The position numbers and the translations under genes were made by a program. Below the pieces are notes generated by a model, which saw nothing but the letters and a program-made list of their open reading frames with translations, searched no databases and was not told where the DNA came from. From positions 62,001 through 126,000 of the forward strand of contig NZ_FUZF01000003.1 of assembly GCF_900168125.1 (NCBI RefSeq): a DNA stretch of 64,000 bases. The letters run 5' to 3'. The stretch is from Sphingobacterium nematocida (GTDB lineage Bacteria > Bacteroidota > Bacteroidia > Sphingobacteriales > Sphingobacteriaceae). The number at the start of each line of letters is the position of its first letter. The stretch's first letter is position 1. Positions 1 through 9,267 of the stretch are shown in pieces.

Positions 1-500
1 TTGCTAATATCTAAAATAATATCAGGTTGGATATATTTATCTTGAACCAATTGAAGTTGTAATCTAGGCCGGAATGCTTCTTGATTTACGCCTTCTACCT
101 GTGTCTCGACACGTCGAAGACCAGATAAGAATAAAGAATCATTAACAAGCTTGCTGGCGCGCCCATGGTCGGGATGTCGGTCATCAATCGCATTCGTAAT
201 GACAATCTCGGGCTTATATTTACGAATAGCGCTAATTATGACACGTTGAGAATCTTCTTCATTGGAAAAAAAACCATCCCGAAGACCTAGATTCTCGCGT
301 ACTGCTACGCCCAATATTCGCGCAGCCTCAGCGGCCTCCTCTGCTCTTGTCTCTGCTGTACCACGAGTACCTAACTCACCCCGCGTCAAATCTATTATAC
401 CAACCGTCTTTCCTTCGGACACATATTTAGCAATCGTACCCCCAGCCCCCAATTCCGCATCATCTGGGTGCACGCTCATAACCATTAAATCTAATTTCAT
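1..500 (-). CDS. bshB1: N-acetyl-alpha-D-glucosaminyl L-malate deacetylase (bacillithiol synthesis), partial
   Basis: The gene starts at the ATG at 500 and runs off the left edge, so only the first 166 residues of a protein usually near 240 are visible. It is a PIG-L/LmbE-type zinc deacetylase. HPDD is at residues 11-14 and HPDH at 109-112; H11, D14 and H112 fit the metal ligands of BshB enzymes. The family removes acetyl from GlcNAc-malate in bacillithiol synthesis. The TRGELGTRGT stretch at residues 39-48 is typical of BshB1, which supports this over a general PIG-L deacetylase. A TAAGTTTG promoter box lies 59 bases upstream. Identification is by motif memory only. Confidence 0.88.
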   Translation of the reverse strand, partial: MKLDLMVMSVHPDDAELGAGGTIAKYVSEGKTVGIIDLTRGELGTRGTAETRAEEAAEAARILGVAVRENLGLRDGFFSNEEDSQRVIISAIRKYKPEIVITNAIDDRHPDHGRASKLVNDSLFLSGLRRVETQVEGVNQEAFRPRLQLQLVQDKYIQPDIILDIS

Positions 501-558
501 ATGTGTTTTTATTTGATTTTTATTTGCCTTTCTCTTATCATGCTTTTAGCATTGGAAG

Positions 559-566
559 CAAACTTA
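559..566 (-). promoter_or_regulatory. Putative -7 box upstream of bshB1
   Basis: The minus strand reads TAAGTTTG, a full match to the Bacteroidota TAnnTTTG box, 59 bases before the bshB1 ATG. No clear -33 TTG was found. Confidence 0.4.
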
Positions 567-651
567 GGTAAATTATATTTTTAATCGACAGAGTTGTTGA
601 AACAGACGTACAGTCTTATTTCTTTTATGACAAAGCCGTGAAAGATTGACG

Positions 652-1149
652 TTATTTAACGGATAAAAGTTCTTGGATTTTACGTTGTACCCGAGCAGAC
701 ATAGGACTGGTCACCGTATGATAAAAATCGACTACCTTTCCATTTCGATCAATAAGATACTTGTGAAAATTCCACAATGGTTTGCTTTGTAACACACCAT
801 TTAGATCTTTATTCGACAAAAATTGGTACAAGGGATGGATATAATCTCCTTTGACATGTATTCGTTTAAACACGGGAAACGTAACTCTCTCTTTTATTTT
901 ACAATAGGTCTCCAAATTAAGTCCGGTACGAGGTTCCTGATTTCTAAAATCATTGGAAGGGAATGCCAATATCTCAAAGCCTTGATCTTTATACTGTTGA
1001 TACAACCGCTCAAGCGTTTTAAACTGTCTACGAAAATAACATCCACTAGCGGTATTAACAATGAGGACAACCTTACCAGCAAAATCCTCTAGTGATCGTT
1101 CTTTTCCCGAAAATTCAAGAGCTTTAAAGCCGTAAATATTGTTCTCCAT
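652..1149 (-). CDS. Glutathione peroxidase family protein (probably thioredoxin-dependent)
   Basis: This 165-residue thiol peroxidase has the usual family length and no signal peptide, so it is probably cytoplasmic. Catalytic residues by alignment to GPx: C37 (peroxidatic), Q71, W126 and N127. C83 lies 46 residues after C37, the same spacing as the C36/C82 pair of yeast Gpx3, so a disulfide recycled by thioredoxin is likely. The family reduces hydroperoxides. Two family motifs are altered: the residues after C37 are YFRRQF instead of the common GFT-type motif, and the FPCNQF motif is FPSNDF. It is six bases downstream of the DUF4294 gene and probably co-transcribed with it. Confidence 0.85.
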   Translation of the reverse strand: MENNIYGFKALEFSGKERSLEDFAGKVVLIVNTASGCYFRRQFKTLERLYQQYKDQGFEILAFPSNDFRNQEPRTGLNLETYCKIKERVTFPVFKRIHVKGDYIHPLYQFLSNKDLNGVLQSKPLWNFHKYLIDRNGKVVDFYHTVTSPMSARVQRKIQELLSVK

Positions 1150-1155
1150 ATATCA

Positions 1156-1809
1156 TTATTGGTAGGGTTTATTAATAGGTCTCACGCGTTCATACTCCCG
1201 AATGATGTTTTCTACTTCGAAATCTTCAGTAGGATCATAAGTACTTTTCAGATTATGTCCAAAAACACGAGCTACTCCCTGGTATACAAATGCCGTGATA
1301 CTTCCTTTCATATCTTTGACCAGATCGTAACTGGTATTACCAGTTTGTCGTTCGATGAGTTTAATCAAAATTTTCCCCTGCGAAACCGAAAGATTCTTTA
1401 CTTCATTAGTAATTTTCTCTTTGATCTCCTGCTCACAGGCCTTTATAAGTGCTTTTTCTTCCCTCCTGCTGTCTACCAGTGCCAAATCTCTATCCAGCTG
1501 CTCATATCTCCTTTGCGCATATATAGCATAAGGTAACACCCGCAGAACGTTTCTTTTTAATTTTAGATATCTATTTTTCTCCTCTTCACTCTTCCACTCC
1601 CTCCTAGCACGAATCACCACTTCTTCAATTGGAAACCAAGGAGCTTCTTCACCAGACTGCAGTCTCGTTGTTAAATAATAACCTACTACTTCCGGAGTAC
1701 CCGCACCGTAATGCGGTAATGTCAAAAGTGGCTTTTGCTCCTGCGCCATAACCACACCTCCCCAAACCATGAGGACAATTAATATCCTTGTAAATCCACA
1801 GCTACACAT
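1156..1809 (-). CDS. DUF4294 family protein, exported
   Basis: A 217-residue protein with an N-terminal signal sequence (about residues 1-22, ending VVMAQ). The rest matches what I recall of DUF4294, a Bacteroidota-specific family of unknown function: an arginine/lysine-rich helical middle (about 70-130) and a conserved C-terminal part with SQGKILIKLIERQTG, DLVKDMKG and ARVFGHNLK. No catalytic motif is apparent. The highly charged helical centre may form a coiled coil. It precedes the glutathione peroxidase gene by six bases, so they probably form a two-gene operon. Function is unknown, and I do not infer one from the neighbour. Confidence 0.75.
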   Translation of the reverse strand: MCSCGFTRILIVLMVWGGVVMAQEQKPLLTLPHYGAGTPEVVGYYLTTRLQSGEEAPWFPIEEVVIRARREWKSEEEKNRYLKLKRNVLRVLPYAIYAQRRYEQLDRDLALVDSRREEKALIKACEQEIKEKITNEVKNLSVSQGKILIKLIERQTGNTSYDLVKDMKGSITAFVYQGVARVFGHNLKSTYDPTEDFEVENIIREYERVRPINKPYQ

Positions 1810-1955
1810 TGCTTTTTTGACCTTTGACTAATTAAAAATTTCTTATTTTTTTGTATATTTATATAAATAAAAACAAAAACAAATAGGGAGTCTTGCACCC
1901 TAACTATAAAATTACAATTTTTGATTGAAATTACGAAATTAATTAAAAGGTTCTT

Positions 1956-4163
1956 ATGGCAGATTATGTGATTGATATTGAGGCGGAAAACAAAGAAATA
2001 AGAAAACGGTACAGGGCTCTATTGCGGGCTTGTAAACCTACCTTGCAAAAAGGCGACAAGCAGGAAATACGCAAAGCTTTCGATCTTGCTCTGGAGAGTC
2101 ATAAAGACATGCGTAGAAAGTCCGGAGAGCCTTATATCTATCACCCCATTGCTGTAGCCCAAATAGCTGCAGAAGAAATTGGACTTGGAACGACCTCTAT
2201 TGTCTGTTCGTTATTACACGATGTCGTTGAAGACACGAGTCTAACATTAGAAGATATAGAAGCTCGATTTGGAAAAAAAGTCGCCAAAATCATCGATGGC
2301 CTCACCAAAATATCGGGTGTCTTTGACCCCAACAGCTCGATGCAAGCGGAAAACTTCCGGAAAATGTTATTAACACTAGCAGACGATGTACGGGTAATTC
2401 TGATTAAATTAGCAGATAGGCTACATAATATGCGTACCATGGAATTTATGGCGCGACATAAGCAACTTAAGATAGCTTCTGAAACAAGTTATCTATACGC
2501 ACCGCTGGCTCACCGTTTAGGTCTCTATGCTATCAAATCGGAGTTGGAGGATCTGTCGATGAAATACACCGATCCCGACACCTATAAATTTATTGCAAAA
2601 AAACTGAATGAAAAGAAAGCTGAACGTGAGCGATTCATTTCTAATTTCGTAGCGCCGATCGAAGAAATCTTGAAGGAACAAGGGATTAAAGCGGAAGTTT
2701 ATGGAAGACCTAAATCGATACATTCAATATGGAATAAGATGCGTAAAAAGTCTATTCCCTTTGAGGAAGTATACGATTTATTTGCAATTAGAGTAATTAT
2801 AGATTCAGAATACGAAAAAGAAAAAACCGAATGTTGGAAAGTATACTCCATCATTACGGATTTGTACAGACCTAACCCCGACCGCTTGAGAGACTGGGTG
2901 TCCACTCCCAAAGGAAATGGTTATGAATCCCTACATACCACGGTCATGGGACCAAAAGGACAGTGGGTAGAGGTACAGATACGTACAAAACGGATGAATG
3001 AAATTGCAGAAAAAGGATTTGCTGCACACTGGAAGTACAAAGAATCGAATTCGGATAATGGGCTAGATCAATGGATTCAAAAAGTGCGGGATGTTTTAGG
3101 AAGTCCAGAGCAGAATGCACTAGATTTCTTAGATGATTTCAAAATGAATCTATTCTCAGATGAGATTTTCATTTTCACACCAAAGGGAGCCTTAATACAA
3201 CTTCCTAATGGAGCAACTGCACTCGATTTCGCTTTTGAAATACACTCTGATATCGGAGCCACTTGTATTGGTGCTAAAGTAAATCATAAACTGGTCCCCC
3301 TAAGCCACCCTCTCCAAAACGGAGATCAAGTAGAGATAATAACTTCTAATAAACAGACTCCAAAAGAAGATTGGTTAAATTTTGTAGTGACAGCAAAAGC
3401 TAAATCTAAAATTCGATCATCCTTAAAAGAGGAAAAAAGAAGGGTAGCTGAAGAAGGAAAAGAAATATTAGAACGAAAGCTGAAATCGCTAAAAATAACC
3501 TACAACACGGATAATATTAATAAAATAGCCAATTTTTTCAAATACCCGAGTTCGCAGGAATTATTTTATAACGTTGCTAAGGGTAATATAGACATTAAAA
3601 ACCTTAGGGAATATGCTGCGAGCGAAAAGGTACATGAAAGCAATGTCAATCAATTCTCTTCGCATATATCGGGATTGGTCGATAAGATAAATAAAAAAGA
3701 AAACGACACCATTTTGATAGGAGACGATCTCCAAAAGGTAGATTATACACTAGCTCCTTGTTGTAATCCTATCCCTGGAGATGACATATTTGGATTCCTA
3801 ACAGTGAATGATGGGATCAAAATACACCGCACCTCCTGTCCTAACGCCTCCAAGTTGATGGCCAACTATGGCTACAGGATTCTAAAGGCACAGTGGGCCT
3901 CCTCTCAGATAGAAACATCCTTCCTGACGGGAATCCGTATCATAGGGATCGATGATGTAGGTCTTGTCAACAAGCTGACCACGGTGATATCACAAGAATT
4001 TAAGGTAAATATACGATCACTTTCTATATCAAGCAACGAGGGTATATTTGAAGGAAATATTATGGTAAACATAAATAACCTTGATCAACTGGACAATCTG
4101 ATTAACCACCTGAAACTGGTTAATGGTATAACCAGTGTAACGCGATATGAATCTGAAAATTAA
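1956..4163 (+). CDS. RelA/SpoT family bifunctional (p)ppGpp synthetase/hydrolase
   Basis: A 735-residue long RSH enzyme that makes and degrades the stringent-response alarmone (p)ppGpp. Domains in order: an HD hydrolase domain (H63, H88-D89 with E92-D93, and D154-R155) that looks intact; a synthetase domain with YGRPKSIHSIW (249-259), YDLFAIRV (273-280) and YESLHTTV (323-330); TGS (about 402-463); a Cys-containing segment (LAPCCNPIPGD); and a C-terminal ACT domain (about 660-735). The intact hydrolase motifs argue for a bifunctional Rel/SpoT-type enzyme rather than a synthetase-only RelA. An A-rich AAAAGG lies before the ATG. It is followed by fur on the same strand with its own promoter box. 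Confidence 0.95.
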   Translation: MADYVIDIEAENKEIRKRYRALLRACKPTLQKGDKQEIRKAFDLALESHKDMRRKSGEPYIYHPIAVAQIAAEEIGLGTTSIVCSLLHDVVEDTSLTLEDIEARFGKKVAKIIDGLTKISGVFDPNSSMQAENFRKMLLTLADDVRVILIKLADRLHNMRTMEFMARHKQLKIASETSYLYAPLAHRLGLYAIKSELEDLSMKYTDPDTYKFIAKKLNEKKAERERFISNFVAPIEEILKEQGIKAEVYGRPKSIHSIWNKMRKKSIPFEEVYDLFAIRVIIDSEYEKEKTECWKVYSIITDLYRPNPDRLRDWVSTPKGNGYESLHTTVMGPKGQWVEVQIRTKRMNEIAEKGFAAHWKYKESNSDNGLDQWIQKVRDVLGSPEQNALDFLDDFKMNLFSDEIFIFTPKGALIQLPNGATALDFAFEIHSDIGATCIGAKVNHKLVPLSHPLQNGDQVEIITSNKQTPKEDWLNFVVTAKAKSKIRSSLKEEKRRVAEEGKEILERKLKSLKITYNTDNINKIANFFKYPSSQELFYNVAKGNIDIKNLREYAASEKVHESNVNQFSSHISGLVDKINKKENDTILIGDDLQKVDYTLAPCCNPIPGDDIFGFLTVNDGIKIHRTSCPNASKLMANYGYRILKAQWASSQIETSFLTGIRIIGIDDVGLVNKLTTVISQEFKVNIRSLSISSNEGIFEGNIMVNINNLDQLDNLINHLKLVNGITSVTRYESEN

Positions 4164-4214
4164 TCATATCAGTATCAGAATTTTTTAATATGCTAGAATT
4201 AGCGTAGAAATTGG

Positions 4215-4222
4215 TAAATTTG
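4215..4222 (+). promoter_or_regulatory. Putative -7 box upstream of the Fur-family gene
   Basis: TAAATTTG matches TAnnTTTG and ends 18 bases before the ATG at 4241. No TTG was seen at -33. Confidence 0.4.
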
Positions 4223-4240
4223 TTTAAGTGTTAAAAGAAG

Positions 4241-4735
4241 ATGAATCAAGCTGAAAACTACAGTACAGTTAAAAAAATATTTGAAGCTTACTTAGAGAAC
4301 AAAAATCTAAGGAAAACTCCTGAGCGTTACGCTATTTTAGAGGAAATCTATTCCCGTACAGACCATTTTGATGTAGAATCACTCTATATCCATATGAAAA
4401 ATAAAAAATACCGGGTAAGTAGAGCTACAGTTTACAATACATTAGAACTCCTAGTATCTTGCGATCTAGTGACAAAGCATCAGTTTGGTCGTAATATGGC
4501 TCAGTTTGAAAAGTCTTATGGCTACAAACAGCACGACCATGTTATCTGTATAGAGTGCAACAAAGTAGTTGAGTTTTGTGATCCACGAATTCATCAGATA
4601 CAAAGTATGATCGGTGACCTTCTAAAATTCGATATAAAGCACCACTCATTAAACTTATATGGTGTATGTCAGGATTGTCAAGAATCTAAAGGCAAAGAAC
4701 AGAAAAAAGTAGGCAAGGAAGTAATTTCAAATTAA
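4241..4735 (+). CDS. Fur family metal-responsive transcriptional repressor
   Basis: A 164-residue Fur-superfamily regulator. The N-terminal winged helix (about 15-85) holds the recognition helix around [15 protein letters not shown] (57-71). The C-terminal dimerization/metal domain has HDH near 98-100 and two CxxC zinc pairs, C103/C106 and C143/C146, which build the structural zinc site seen in Fur, Zur and PerR. The sequence does not decide between iron (Fur), zinc (Zur) and peroxide (PerR) sensing. A charged Lys/Glu tail follows residue 148. The gene has its own promoter box and is followed by a strong hairpin terminator, so it is probably monocistronic or an end gene after relA/spoT. Confidence 0.88.
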   Translation: MNQAENYSTVKKIFEAYLENKNLRKTPERYAILEEIYSRTDHFDVESLYIHMKNKKYRVSRATVYNTLELLVSCDLVTKHQFGRNMAQFEKSYGYKQHDHVICIECNKVVEFCDPRIHQIQSMIGDLLKFDIKHHSLNLYGVCQDCQESKGKEQKKVGKEVISN

Positions 4736-4767
4736 TTCTCCATCCTTTATTTTAAATAGTATTTTTG

Positions 4768-4797
4768 TTCGGAAAATTGAATGATCAATTTTCCGAA
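4768..4797 (+). terminator. Rho-independent terminator after the Fur-family gene
   Basis: A perfect 13-base-pair stem (TTCGGAAAATTGA and its complement) with a four-base ATGA loop is followed by a T-rich tail. Confidence 0.8.
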
Positions 4798-4807
4798 CTT
4801 TGTTTTA

Positions 4808-4837
4808 TTGTAGTATATATTAATAGATCTACATTTG
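4808..4837 (+). promoter_or_regulatory. Putative promoter of purA-pabB
   Basis: TTG at 4808-4810 is followed after exactly 19 bases by TACATTTG at 4830-4837, an excellent match to the Bacteroidota -33/-7 pattern. It would leave a leader of about 145 bases before purA. The leader contains a short ACCTT/AAGGT hairpin followed by a T-run, and the inverted repeat TTTAGT-TG-ACTAAA. Confidence 0.55.
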
Positions 4838-4986
4838 ATACTGGCAATAAGTTTTCCGGATTGTCCTGAAAATGATTTTACTGTCGCTGTAAAACCTTAG
4901 CAAAAGGTCTTTTTAGTTGACTAAAGTCAGATATCTTATTTTTTTAGTTTTTGAAAATTTCAATTTTAATCTCAAAATAATACGTT

Positions 4987-6261
4987 ATGCAAGTTGATGT
5001 GCTACTGGGCTTACAATGGGGCGACGAAGGAAAAGGAAAAATAGTCGATGTACTATGTCCTCAATATGATCTAATCGCTCGTTTCCAAGGAGGTCCTAAT
5101 GCCGGACATACGTTAGAGTTTGACAACAAAAAGTTTGTTTTAAACACTATCCCTTCAGGTATTTTTAACCCAAAAACTTTAAATCTAATTGGAAACGGCG
5201 TCGTTATCGATCCAATTATCCTTAAGAGAGAGTTAGATAACCTAAAGTCTGCAGGTTTTGATCCTGTGGGAACAGGAAAATTAGTTTTAGCGCGTAAAGC
5301 ACACCTAATTCTTCCAACACACCAACTTTTAGATGCGGCATCTGAATCCAAAATGGGCGAAGGAAAAATCGGTTCTACATTAAAAGGAATTGGGCCTACC
5401 TATATGGATAAAACAGGTAGAAATGGTCTTCGTGTAGGAGACACTACACTACCAGACTTCATGGAACGCTATGAAAGATTAAAAGAAAAACACCTGAATA
5501 TCTTATCACATTACGGTGAGGTTCCTGATTTCAAAGAACGTGAGGATGCATTCCTTGCTGCGATCGAATTCTTAAAAACAATTCCTCATGTGGATTCAGA
5601 ACATTTAGTCAATCAATACTTAAAAGAAGGGAAAAAAGTATTAGCAGAAGGTGCGCAAGGCACCCTACTAGATATCGATTTCGGTTCTTATCCATTTGTA
5701 ACTTCATCCAATACCACAACAGCTGGTGCTTGTACAGGATTAGGTATCGCTCCTAACAGAATCGGTGAAGTATTAGGTATTTTCAAGGCTTATTGTACAC
5801 GTGTCGGAGGCGGTCCCTTTCCTACAGAGCTGGATAATGAGGTTGGTGAACAACTACGTCAGTTAGGTCATGAGTTTGGAGCAACAACTGGACGTGCTAG
5901 ACGTACAGGATGGATTGATATCCCTGCTTTAAAATATGCTATAATGTTGAATGGTGTTACGGAATTGGTAATGATGAAAGCAGATGTACTGGATACATTT
6001 GAAAAAATCTACGCTTGTACACACTACAAATATAACGGTGAAGTAATTGACTATATGCCGTATGACATAAATTCGATCAAACCAGAACCGGTACTAGAGG
6101 AAATCCAAGGATGGAATCAGGATCTAACTGGTATCCGTTCGCAAGATGAAATCCCTACAGCCTTGGCAAATTACATCGCTTATTTAGAAAAAGCCCTTGA
6201 AGTGCCTATCAAATATTTGTCTGTGGGACCTGATCGTACACAAACCATTGTTTTAAAATAA
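4987..6261 (+). CDS. purA: Adenylosuccinate synthase
   Basis: A 424-residue cytoplasmic GTP-dependent enzyme that joins IMP and aspartate to form adenylosuccinate, the first committed step to AMP. The GDEGKGK loop is at residues 12-18, with D13 as catalytic base, and GPNAGHT is at 36-42, with H41. Both positions match the E. coli enzyme, and the length is typical. The C-terminal end (GVTELVMMKADVLD, then SVGPDRTQTI) is also family-typical. It is followed after three bases by pabB, so the two genes are probably one transcript, although their pathways differ. The promoter lies about 150 bases upstream. Confidence 0.97.
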   Translation: MQVDVLLGLQWGDEGKGKIVDVLCPQYDLIARFQGGPNAGHTLEFDNKKFVLNTIPSGIFNPKTLNLIGNGVVIDPIILKRELDNLKSAGFDPVGTGKLVLARKAHLILPTHQLLDAASESKMGEGKIGSTLKGIGPTYMDKTGRNGLRVGDTTLPDFMERYERLKEKHLNILSHYGEVPDFKEREDAFLAAIEFLKTIPHVDSEHLVNQYLKEGKKVLAEGAQGTLLDIDFGSYPFVTSSNTTTAGACTGLGIAPNRIGEVLGIFKAYCTRVGGGPFPTELDNEVGEQLRQLGHEFGATTGRARRTGWIDIPALKYAIMLNGVTELVMMKADVLDTFEKIYACTHYKYNGEVIDYMPYDINSIKPEPVLEEIQGWNQDLTGIRSQDEIPTALANYIAYLEKALEVPIKYLSVGPDRTQTIVLK

Positions 6262-6264
6262 AAC

Positions 6265-7554
6265 ATGGCTAAAGCCATATTTGAAGTTGACAGATTACTA
6301 TTTGAAGCTAAAGCCCTACAATGGGCTCAGCAGTTCGAACAAGTCTGTTATTTTCAATCCAATGGATACGCGGACATCTACTCCTCTGTAGAATCTCTAC
6401 TAGCTGTAGACGCTCAAGCTGTGTTCGAAAGCGATGGTACACGAACTTTCGCCAAATTAGAAAATTTTAAAACCAAGTATCCAAAAAATTGGATGCTTGG
6501 TTTTTTCGGTTACGACCTCAAAAATGAACTAGAGGAACTAACCACTGCACAAGCAGACCACCTCGGCTTTCCAGACGCTTATTTTTTTATTCCAAAAACA
6601 ACATTAAAATTCTCGAGTTCAGCTGTCGAAATAGAGTCATCTAATCCCAAACAGACATTTCAATCCATCAACGGTTTTTCGTGGACAGAACATAGCTCAA
6701 CAACACAGGCTGCAACGATTCTGGTAAAGAAAAGGATGTCTAAGGAACAGTATTTCGATGCATTCGAAAAAATGATGTATCACATCAAACGTGGTGACAT
6801 CTACGAGGTAAATCTTTGCCAAGAATTTTATGCGGAAAATGCGGAATTAGATCCGCTATCGACCTACAAAAGGTTAAACACGATATCTCCCACCCCGTTC
6901 TCAACGTTTTTCAAACTGAAAGATAAGTTCGTACTATCGGCATCTCCAGAACGATTCTTAGCAAAAAGAGGGCAAACATTGATTTCACAACCCATAAAAG
7001 GGACGGCTCCTCGAGGAAAGACCGAAGATGAAGACGAACTTCTCAAAGCCAAGTTGCGTAACAATCCCAAAGAAATTGCAGAAAATGTAATGATCGTAGA
7101 TCTGGTACGCAATGATATGACGCAATCTGTGGAACCCGCTACTGTCGAAGCAAATCGAAAATTGGAGGTACATACCTTTAAGCAAGTACATCAATTAATA
7201 TCGACAATAACCGGACAACAAAAAGCAGACATCTCGGATATTGAGGCTTTAAAAAATTTGTTTCCCCCTGGATCGATGACAGGCGCTCCTAAGATCAGTG
7301 CTATGCGTCTATGTGATCTATATGAAAAAAGCAAAAGAGGTATTTATTCGGGGGCTGTAGGGTATTTTTCACCAGATGGAGACTTCGACTTCAACGTGGT
7401 AATACGTACTATTTTGTATAGTCAAAGCAAAAAACACCTATCTTTTCACACTGGAGGTGCATTAACTTATAACGCTCAAGCAGAAGAAGAATACAAGGAA
7501 TGTCTTTTGAAAGCCTCCGCGATAATCGCTGCACTCAATAGCGATTTGACCTAA
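6265..7554 (+). CDS. pabB: Aminodeoxychorismate synthase component I (anthranilate synthase I family)
   Basis: A 429-residue chorismate-binding enzyme. The C-terminal two thirds carries the family motifs: GDIYEVNLCQ (177-186), SPER (227-230), PIKGTAPRG (243-251), ENVMIVDLVRND (273-284) and FPPGSMTGAPK (333-343). K245 in PIKGT favours PabB, which uses a lysine here, over TrpE, which has alanine (PIAGT). PabB aminates chorismate to 4-amino-4-deoxychorismate for folate synthesis, with a glutaminase partner (PabA) that is not in this window. The short N-terminal region lacks an obvious tryptophan-feedback motif. It starts three bases after purA, so translation is likely coupled. Confidence 0.87.
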   Translation: MAKAIFEVDRLLFEAKALQWAQQFEQVCYFQSNGYADIYSSVESLLAVDAQAVFESDGTRTFAKLENFKTKYPKNWMLGFFGYDLKNELEELTTAQADHLGFPDAYFFIPKTTLKFSSSAVEIESSNPKQTFQSINGFSWTEHSSTTQAATILVKKRMSKEQYFDAFEKMMYHIKRGDIYEVNLCQEFYAENAELDPLSTYKRLNTISPTPFSTFFKLKDKFVLSASPERFLAKRGQTLISQPIKGTAPRGKTEDEDELLKAKLRNNPKEIAENVMIVDLVRNDMTQSVEPATVEANRKLEVHTFKQVHQLISTITGQQKADISDIEALKNLFPPGSMTGAPKISAMRLCDLYEKSKRGIYSGAVGYFSPDGDFDFNVVIRTILYSQSKKHLSFHTGGALTYNAQAEEEYKECLLKASAIIAALNSDLT

Positions 7555-7649
7555 AGTAGACTTACCTCAAGCAGATTTTATTCTCCTAAATTCCTTTTTG
7601 GAAGAATCTTTCATAAACCTTACATTTACAACCGTAAAACTATAATTAT

Positions 7650-8879
7650 ATGGCTCTAAATTACGTTTGGGTTTCCTTTTTCTTGATCACTTTTGTGGTA
7701 GCCCTAATAAAACTTATCGGTGGCGACACGGAGGTATTCCAAAATATTGTCAAATCTCTATTTGACAGTGCTGCTGGTGGTGCTACTATTTCATTGGGTT
7801 TAATAGGAATGATGACCTTTGCACTAGGGATAATGAAAATAGGTGAAAAAGGTGGAATGATTGCCATATTCGCGCGTATCGTGGGCCCATTTTTCAACAA
7901 GCTTTTTCCAGAAATACCTAAGAATCATCCGGCCTTAGGCTCTATATTAATGAACTTTTCGGCCAATGCTTTAGGCTTAGACAATGCTGCTACACCTTTG
8001 GGGCTAAAAGCGATGAAGGAACTCCAAGAACTGAACCCACAAAAGGATACTGCGTCTAACGCCCAGATTATGTTCATCGTTTTGAACGCATCTAGTTTAA
8101 CTCTCCTCCCTATATCAATCATGGCTTATAGACAGGAAGCTGGCGCAGCACAACCATCCGATGTATTTCTGCCTATCTTGATTGCTACTTTCTTCTCAAC
8201 GTTAGCAGCTTTAATTATGGTGTCCATTTATCAAAAAATCAACCTTTTTAATCGTACAATATTATTATACCTAGGTAGTTTATCTATTGCAATCGGTGGG
8301 CTTCTTTACTATTTTTCAACCCTACAACAAGAGCAAATAGAAGTTATTTCTTCTGTAGTGGGAAATCTGACACTCTTTTCTTTATTTGTCTCCTTTATAG
8401 CTCTTGCATTTTATAAGAAAATAAACGTCTATGATGCTTTTATTGAGGGTGCCAAAGAAGGTTTTGGAGTCGCGGTCAATATCATTCCCTATCTGGTTGC
8501 CATCTTGGTGGCTATAGCTGTATTTAGAGCATCTGGAACGATGGACTACCTGGTCGAAGGTATTTCATTCTTGATTGCTAAGATGGGATTTGATACATCA
8601 TTTGTAGAGGCGCTTCCTGTGGCCTTCATGAAACCACTGAGTGGATCAGGAGCTAGAGGTTTGATGGTAGACTTAATGGCAGCTAAAGGTCCAGATGAAT
8701 TTGCCTCACGTGTAGCCTGTGTAATTCAAGGATCTACCGAAACAACTTTTTATGTTTTGGCCGTTTATTTTGGCTCAGTAGCTATCAAAAACACGAGACA
8801 CGCATTACCTTGTGCCTTAATTTCTGAATTTATTGGCGTGGTTGCTGCTATTGTAGTAGCTTACATTTTCTTTGGATAA
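7650..8879 (+). CDS. Fused SpmA/SpmB-like nucleoside-recognition (Gate) membrane protein
   Basis: A 409-residue polytopic membrane protein in which SpmA-like and SpmB-like halves are joined. The first half (about 1-200) has the conserved NALGLDNAATPLGLKAM region near 105-122. The second half (about 265-409) has KPLSGSGARG and the GSTETTFYVLAVYFGS motif. Both belong to the Gate/nucleoside-recognition superfamily. In Bacillus the separate SpmA and SpmB proteins affect spore core dehydration. Bacteroidota do not sporulate, so the role here is unknown, probably transport. It is followed after 15 bases by mgsA and then osmC, suggesting an operon. Confidence 0.85.
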   Translation: MALNYVWVSFFLITFVVALIKLIGGDTEVFQNIVKSLFDSAAGGATISLGLIGMMTFALGIMKIGEKGGMIAIFARIVGPFFNKLFPEIPKNHPALGSILMNFSANALGLDNAATPLGLKAMKELQELNPQKDTASNAQIMFIVLNASSLTLLPISIMAYRQEAGAAQPSDVFLPILIATFFSTLAALIMVSIYQKINLFNRTILLYLGSLSIAIGGLLYYFSTLQQEQIEVISSVVGNLTLFSLFVSFIALAFYKKINVYDAFIEGAKEGFGVAVNIIPYLVAILVAIAVFRASGTMDYLVEGISFLIAKMGFDTSFVEALPVAFMKPLSGSGARGLMVDLMAAKGPDEFASRVACVIQGSTETTFYVLAVYFGSVAIKNTRHALPCALISEFIGVVAAIVVAYIFFG

Positions 8880-8894
8880 TATCTTAATTTAAGA

Positions 8895-9263
8895 ATGAAA
8901 ACAATTGCTTTAATTGCTCACGATGGAAAAAAAGCCGAGATGGTGGCTTTTGTTAAAGACCGTATAGAACACTTAAAAAAAGCTAAGCTGGTAGCAACAG
9001 GCACTACAGGTACCTATGTAAGACAAACAGGGCTAGAGGTAGAATTGAAGTTGAGCGGTCCTAAAGGAGGTGACGCCCAGATCGCGGCTCTTGCAGCAGA
9101 AGGGAAAATAGATGGTATTATATTTTTCAGAGATCCGCTAGGCAAACACCCCCATGAACCGGATATTCAAATGCTGATGCGTATTTGTGATTTATACAAT
9201 GTTCCTCTCGCTACCAACCCAGGCACAGGATCTCTGATTATAGAAGGATTATTAGACGAATAA
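8895..9263 (+). CDS. mgsA: Methylglyoxal synthase
   Basis: A 122-residue enzyme converting dihydroxyacetone phosphate to methylglyoxal and phosphate, a glycolytic bypass that relieves phosphate limitation. It follows the E. coli MgsA pattern: IALIAHDGKK at the start, ATGTTGTYV (phosphate binding, about 34-42), SGPKGGD (54-60) with D60 at the catalytic aspartate position, FFRDPL and PHEPD. It is shorter than E. coli MgsA (152 residues) mainly because it lacks the extensions at both ends. It lies between the SpmAB-like gene and the OsmC gene with very short gaps. Confidence 0.93.
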   Translation: MKTIALIAHDGKKAEMVAFVKDRIEHLKKAKLVATGTTGTYVRQTGLEVELKLSGPKGGDAQIAALAAEGKIDGIIFFRDPLGKHPHEPDIQMLMRICDLYNVPLATNPGTGSLIIEGLLDE

Positions 9264-9267
9264 AGAT

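Noticed and set aside
4241..4735. Assigning the Fur-family gene specifically as fur, zur or perR
   Set aside because: The visible zinc cysteines and histidines do not separate these subfamilies without a phylogeny.
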